DNA from: Desulfobulbaceae bacterium
GTDB taxonomy: Bacteria; Desulfobacterota; Desulfobulbia; Desulfobulbales; SURF-16
Direction of reading: 5' to 3'
DNA length: 8,167 nt
Assembly (NCBI GenBank): GCA_021160685.1
Contig: JAGHCC010000087.1
Location: 1 to 8,167, forward strand
Both the position numbers and the translations under genes were made by a program. Below are positions 5,957 through 8,167 of this stretch, one piece after another. Position 1 is the first letter of the stretch, and each line of letters opens with the position of its first letter. The notes beneath the pieces are model-generated. The model searched no databases. It was not told the DNA's origin and saw only the letters and a list, made by a program, of their open reading frames with translations.

Positions 5957-6386
5957 AGCCTATGGCGCCGACAGACTGGTCCAAGGAAACCTCCATGGCC
6001 CGAACCGGACAGACGGCGACACATAAGCCGCAACCCGTACATTTGTCCGGATCAAAGAGAACAGCCATGTCGGGTCGGTGAATATGAAGGGCCGCAGTGG
6101 GGCAGATTCCAGTGCAGGCCCCGCACTCGAAGCATTTTTCATCATCGCGCCGAATGATGGTTGACAATCTTTCGATGGTAACGCCAAAGCTTTTCAGGTA
6201 AGCAATAGCCTCTTTGACATTGGATTTATGTCCCATAAGTTCAAGAATCATTATTCCATCATGATGGGGAAGTATTGTGGCCTTAAGAATATTAAACTCG
6301 ACGTCATACTGCTTCACAAGCTTGCAGATGATGGGAAGATCGCTGGTTTCTTTTGGAAACCGTAAAACAAATAAACGGACGTACAC
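5955..6386 (-). CDS. NIL domain / 2x[4Fe-4S] ferredoxin, probable sulfide-dependent homocysteine synthesis protein
   Basis: A 143-aa protein with two parts. Residues 1-78 form a NIL domain (VRLFVLRFPKE...FNILKATI...KEAIAYLKSFGVTIERL), a ferredoxin-fold module also found at the C-terminus of the methionine importer ATPase MetN. Residues 85-130 carry two classical [4Fe-4S] motifs: Cys85-88-91-95 (CFECGACTGICP) and Cys116-119-122-126 (CTGCGLCVAVCP). In methanogens and Desulfovibrio, proteins of this exact architecture act with a DUF39/COG1900 partner to convert aspartate semialdehyde and sulfide to homocysteine; I infer the same role here. The partner is not in this window. The start is a GTG at 6386, supported by AGAGG seven bases upstream and by the family's usual N-terminus. 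A nearby ATG (at 6391) is out of frame. The gene has its own candidate promoter and probably shares an mRNA with the peptidase. Confidence 0.92.
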   Translation of the reverse strand: MYVRLFVLRFPKETSDLPIICKLVKQYDVEFNILKATILPHHDGIMILELMGHKSNVKEAIAYLKSFGVTIERLSTIIRRDDEKCFECGACTGICPTAALHIHRPDMAVLFDPDKCTGCGLCVAVCPVRAMEVSLDQSVGAIG

Positions 6387-6393
6387 GTCATAA

Positions 6394-6398
6394 CCTCT
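6394..6398 (-). promoter_or_regulatory. Ribosome binding site fixing the GTG start of the NIL/ferredoxin gene
   Basis: AGAGG on the minus strand, seven bases from the GTG at 6386. It supports the non-ATG start over the out-of-frame ATG between the two. Confidence 0.55.
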
Positions 6399-6434
6399 GG
6401 TTTAGCGAATTTTTTTAATTTTTTGAAGAGTAGG

Positions 6435-6463
6435 ATTTTACCAAAATTTCCTAAATGAGTAAA
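6435..6463 (-). promoter_or_regulatory. Candidate sigma-70 promoter of the NIL/ferredoxin-peptidase unit
   Basis: On the minus strand, TTTACT (6458-6463, 4/6 to the -35 consensus) and TAAAAT (6435-6440, 5/6 to the -10) have the ideal 17-bp spacing. They lie in the 88-nt gap between the 78-aa gene and the NIL/ferredoxin gene. Initiation near 6428 would give a leader of about 40 nt. No terminator with a T-tract is visible in this gap, so read-through from upstream remains possible. Confidence 0.4.
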
Positions 6464-6474
6464 CGGACATTCAG

Positions 6475-6711
6475 CTAACGCGCCTTAATTTCACCCTTCA
6501 ACAATTTCTTCAAACCTTCAAGAGTCCCCTTCCACATGGCATCTTCGCCAGCCATAATGGCAACAATGACGTTCTTTTCGACACTGACCTCAACAACCAG
6601 CTCTTCTTCACCGATTTTGAAAACCGCCTCACCCCAACGCTCGGCGGGCATACCGGTTGTTTCACATTCATAATCCGTGCGCAATTCTCCGGTCATTCGT
6701 ATTTCAGACAT
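6475..6711 (-). CDS. Conserved-looking small protein of unknown function
   Basis: A 78-aa soluble, acidic protein that I do not recognise. It begins MSEIRMTGELRTDYECETTGMPAERWGEAVFKIG. The middle (about 29-53) alternates charged and hydrophobic residues as beta strands do (AVFKIGEEELVVEVSVEKNVIVAIM), and the C-terminus (62-76) is a basic amphipathic helix (TLEGLKKLLKGEIK). It has a single cysteine (Cys16), no signal peptide and no membrane segment. The start is secure: AAGGAG (6718-6723) lies six bases before the ATG and overlaps the last codons of the FAD dehydrogenase gene, whose stop is 3 nt upstream. This tight spacing and the strong ribosome site argue for a real, co-translated gene that may assist or accompany the dehydrogenase, though nothing in its sequence proves this. 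Confidence 0.75.
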   Translation of the reverse strand: MSEIRMTGELRTDYECETTGMPAERWGEAVFKIGEEELVVEVSVEKNVIVAIMAGEDAMWKGTLEGLKKLLKGEIKAR

Positions 6712-6714
6712 GAT

Positions 6715-8115
6715 TTACTCCTTTAATTTATTTTCATTTTTCTGAGGGAAAATTTTTCCAGGATTCAGAATATTTTTCGGGTCAAAAAGGTTCTTGATCT
6801 GCTGCATGGTTTCGAGAGTCGTGGGACTCAGTTCCAAGGAAAGATAATCAGCCTTGGTAAGGCCGATACCATGCTCGCCGGACAGGGTTCCGCCCAGGCG
6901 GATAACCTCAATAAAAAGTGATTTTTTTGCGGCCCGGCCCTGCGTAAGTTCAGCCTGATTTGCTCGGTCCAGCATGATATTGACGTGAATATTGCCGTCA
7001 CCGGCATGGCCAAAGGTAAAGATCGTCAAATCATGCTTTTGGGCAAGCTTTTCGGTATAAGTCACGAGGTCGGGAATACGGCTGCGGGGAACAACAACAT
7101 CCTCGCTGATTTTATTCGGCTTAATTTGAAAGGCAGCTGGTGAAATTGAACGCCGTGCCTTCCAGAGACGATCCACATCTTCTTTGGAGTCTGCATCTTT
7201 AACAGCCAGCAGGTTTTCCTGACCATCAAGGAATTTTTTTAATTTTTGCGCCTGGGTAGCAACAGAAAGTTCATCACCATCGACCTCAATCAAGAGCAGG
7301 GCTTCTGTGGAATCCGGCAGGGAAAAAGGCAGCAGATCCTTAACAATACCAAGAGCTGTCCTGTCCATGTACTCCAGAGTGCAGGGCTGATGGGAGGCCA
7401 AAATACGGCAGACAAGGGCTGTTGCCTGATGGAGGCTGCGGCTTAACACCAGAAAAGTCTTCTTTGCCGTTGGCTTGGCCAGCACTCGCAAGATTATTTT
7501 GGTGATAATCCCCAACGTTCCTTCGGAACCGACAAAAAGACGAGTCAAATCGTAGCCCACGACACCCTTGGCAGTTCGGACCCCGGTGTTAATGATTCGA
7601 CCGTCCGGAAGAACAACCTCAAGTCCAAGAACATAATCGCGGGTCACTCCGTATTTAACCGCGCTGGGGCCACCGGCGCATTCGGCCACATTGCCGCCAA
7701 TGGTGCAAAATTTAAGACTGGCGGGATCAGGAGGATAGAACAACCCTTTCTGAGTCAATTCCGCCTGAAGCCGGCCGTTCACCACTCCGGGTTCCACCAC
7801 GGCAATCTGGTTGTCCGTATCGATTTCAAGGATATGATTCATGCGGCTCAAGGCCATGACAAGACCGCCCGCCACGGGCAGGGCCCCACCGGTCATGCCG
7901 GTCCCCGCACCCCGCACAACAACGGGAAAAGCTTCCTCGCTGGCAAGCCGCATAATTGCGCTGATCGTTTCAACTGTTTTTGGAAAGGCGACCGCTGCAG
8001 GCAAATACTCCCGTCCCGTCCCGTCATACGAATAACAGAGAAGTTCTTCAGGCGCGGTGGTGCACTGGTCGGGACCGACAATTTTTTCTATTTTCTTGAT
8101 AATCTCGTTTTTCAC
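6715..8115 (-). CDS. glcD: FAD-linked 2-hydroxyacid dehydrogenase, GlcD family (lactate/glycolate-type)
   Basis: A 466-aa flavoprotein with an N-terminal PCMH-type FAD domain (about 35-215) and a C-terminal FAD-oxidase domain. Visible motifs are VVVRGAGTGMTGGALP (66-81), YPPDPAS (127-133), TIGGNVAECAGGPSAVKYGVTRDYV (138-162, in pieces), FVGSEGTLGIIT (194-205), EDVVVPRSRIPD (338-349), FGHAGDGNIHVNI (368-380) and GGTLSGEHGIG (408-418). The His370/His377/Glu414 set matches the metal site of D-2-hydroxyacid dehydrogenases in this family. It probably oxidises lactate, glycolate or a related 2-hydroxyacid, passing electrons to a separate Fe-S or quinone partner; the substrate cannot be decided from sequence. 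The usual Fe-S partner (GlcF-like) is not downstream and may lie outside the window. The start is a GTG at 8115, because the in-frame upstream sequence to a TAA has no other start; its Shine-Dalgarno is weak. The symbol is a family label. Confidence 0.92.
   Translation of the reverse strand: MKNEIIKKIEKIVGPDQCTTAPEELLCYSYDGTGREYLPAAVAFPKTVETISAIMRLASEEAFPVVVRGAGTGMTGGALPVAGGLVMALSRMNHILEIDTDNQIAVVEPGVVNGRLQAELTQKGLFYPPDPASLKFCTIGGNVAECAGGPSAVKYGVTRDYVLGLEVVLPDGRIINTGVRTAKGVVGYDLTRLFVGSEGTLGIITKIILRVLAKPTAKKTFLVLSRSLHQATALVCRILASHQPCTLEYMDRTALGIVKDLLPFSLPDSTEALLLIEVDGDELSVATQAQKLKKFLDGQENLLAVKDADSKEDVDRLWKARRSISPAAFQIKPNKISEDVVVPRSRIPDLVTYTEKLAQKHDLTIFTFGHAGDGNIHVNIMLDRANQAELTQGRAAKKSLFIEVIRLGGTLSGEHGIGLTKADYLSLELSPTTLETMQQIKNLFDPKNILNPGKIFPQKNENKLKE
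6718..6723 (-). promoter_or_regulatory. Ribosome binding site of the 78-aa gene
   Basis: AAGGAG on the minus strand, within the final Lys-Glu codons of the FAD dehydrogenase gene and six bases before the ATG at 6711. It is one of the strongest ribosome binding sites in the window and the main evidence that the small gene is real. Confidence 0.65.
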
Positions 8116-8167
8116 TGAGATAACTCTGACCCTGACAAGTAACCGTTCACCAAGGCTACATATTTAC

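Noticed and set aside
6435..6452. Possible terminator between the 78-aa gene and the NIL/ferredoxin gene
   Set aside because: The stem is at most about 5-7 AT-rich pairs (ATTTT/AAAAT) with no following T-tract; the same bases fit better as a promoter.
6657..6668. Possible second parS (TGTTTCACATTC)
   Set aside because: Only the left half matches; the right half GTGAAACA is missing, and it lies inside the 78-aa gene.
1..8167. Origin of replication, defence system, CRISPR array, transposon or prophage
   Set aside because: I saw no DnaA-box cluster, no regularly spaced repeats, no transposase or phage motifs, and no toxin-antitoxin or nuclease genes. All genes are metabolic, partition or small uncharacterised families.

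Overview
The window looks like chromosomal housekeeping DNA from an anaerobic, sulfide-using bacterium, most likely of the Desulfobacterota (Desulfobulbales-like). This is inferred from the gene set and not proven: a NIL-domain/2x[4Fe-4S] ferredoxin of the kind linked to sulfide-dependent homocysteine synthesis, a GlcD-type FAD dehydrogenase, a YkgJ-type cysteine-cluster protein, and a chromosomal parABS locus. All credible genes lie on the minus strand, so transcription runs from high to low coordinates. Three of them (parA, the NIL/ferredoxin and the FAD dehydrogenase) start with GTG.

In transcription order, region 1 (8115 to 6475) holds the GlcD-family dehydrogenase, followed 3 nt later by an unrecognised 78-aa protein. 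Region 2 (about 6463 to 4802) has a candidate promoter, the NIL/ferredoxin gene, and 16 nt later an M20 metallopeptidase of the PepT-like type. Region 3 (4801 to 4381) is a 421-nt non-coding gap. It holds a perfect 16-bp parS site, a GC-rich imperfect palindrome that looks like an interspersed repeat, and a candidate promoter for parA. Region 4 (4380 to 10) is one compact gene string: parA, parB, pyrK, pyrD, a DUF1232 membrane protein, and a YkgJ-family protein whose reading frame is broken. Spacings are 2 nt (parA-parB), a 1-nt overlap (parB-pyrK), a 10-nt overlap (pyrK-pyrD), 15 nt and about 10 nt.

ParA, ParB and parS together make a complete chromosome partition module, and such modules usually sit near the replication origin. 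PyrK and PyrD together make the NAD-linked class 1B dihydroorotate dehydrogenase. The overlaps imply that partition and pyrimidine genes share an mRNA, which is notable because ParB proteins are CTP-dependent.

I found no CRISPR array, tRNA, rRNA, transposase, phage gene or defence system. The points most worth a second look are the frameshifted YkgJ gene, the parAB-pyrKD linkage, the parS/repeat gap, the NIL/ferredoxin gene and the orphan 78-aa gene.
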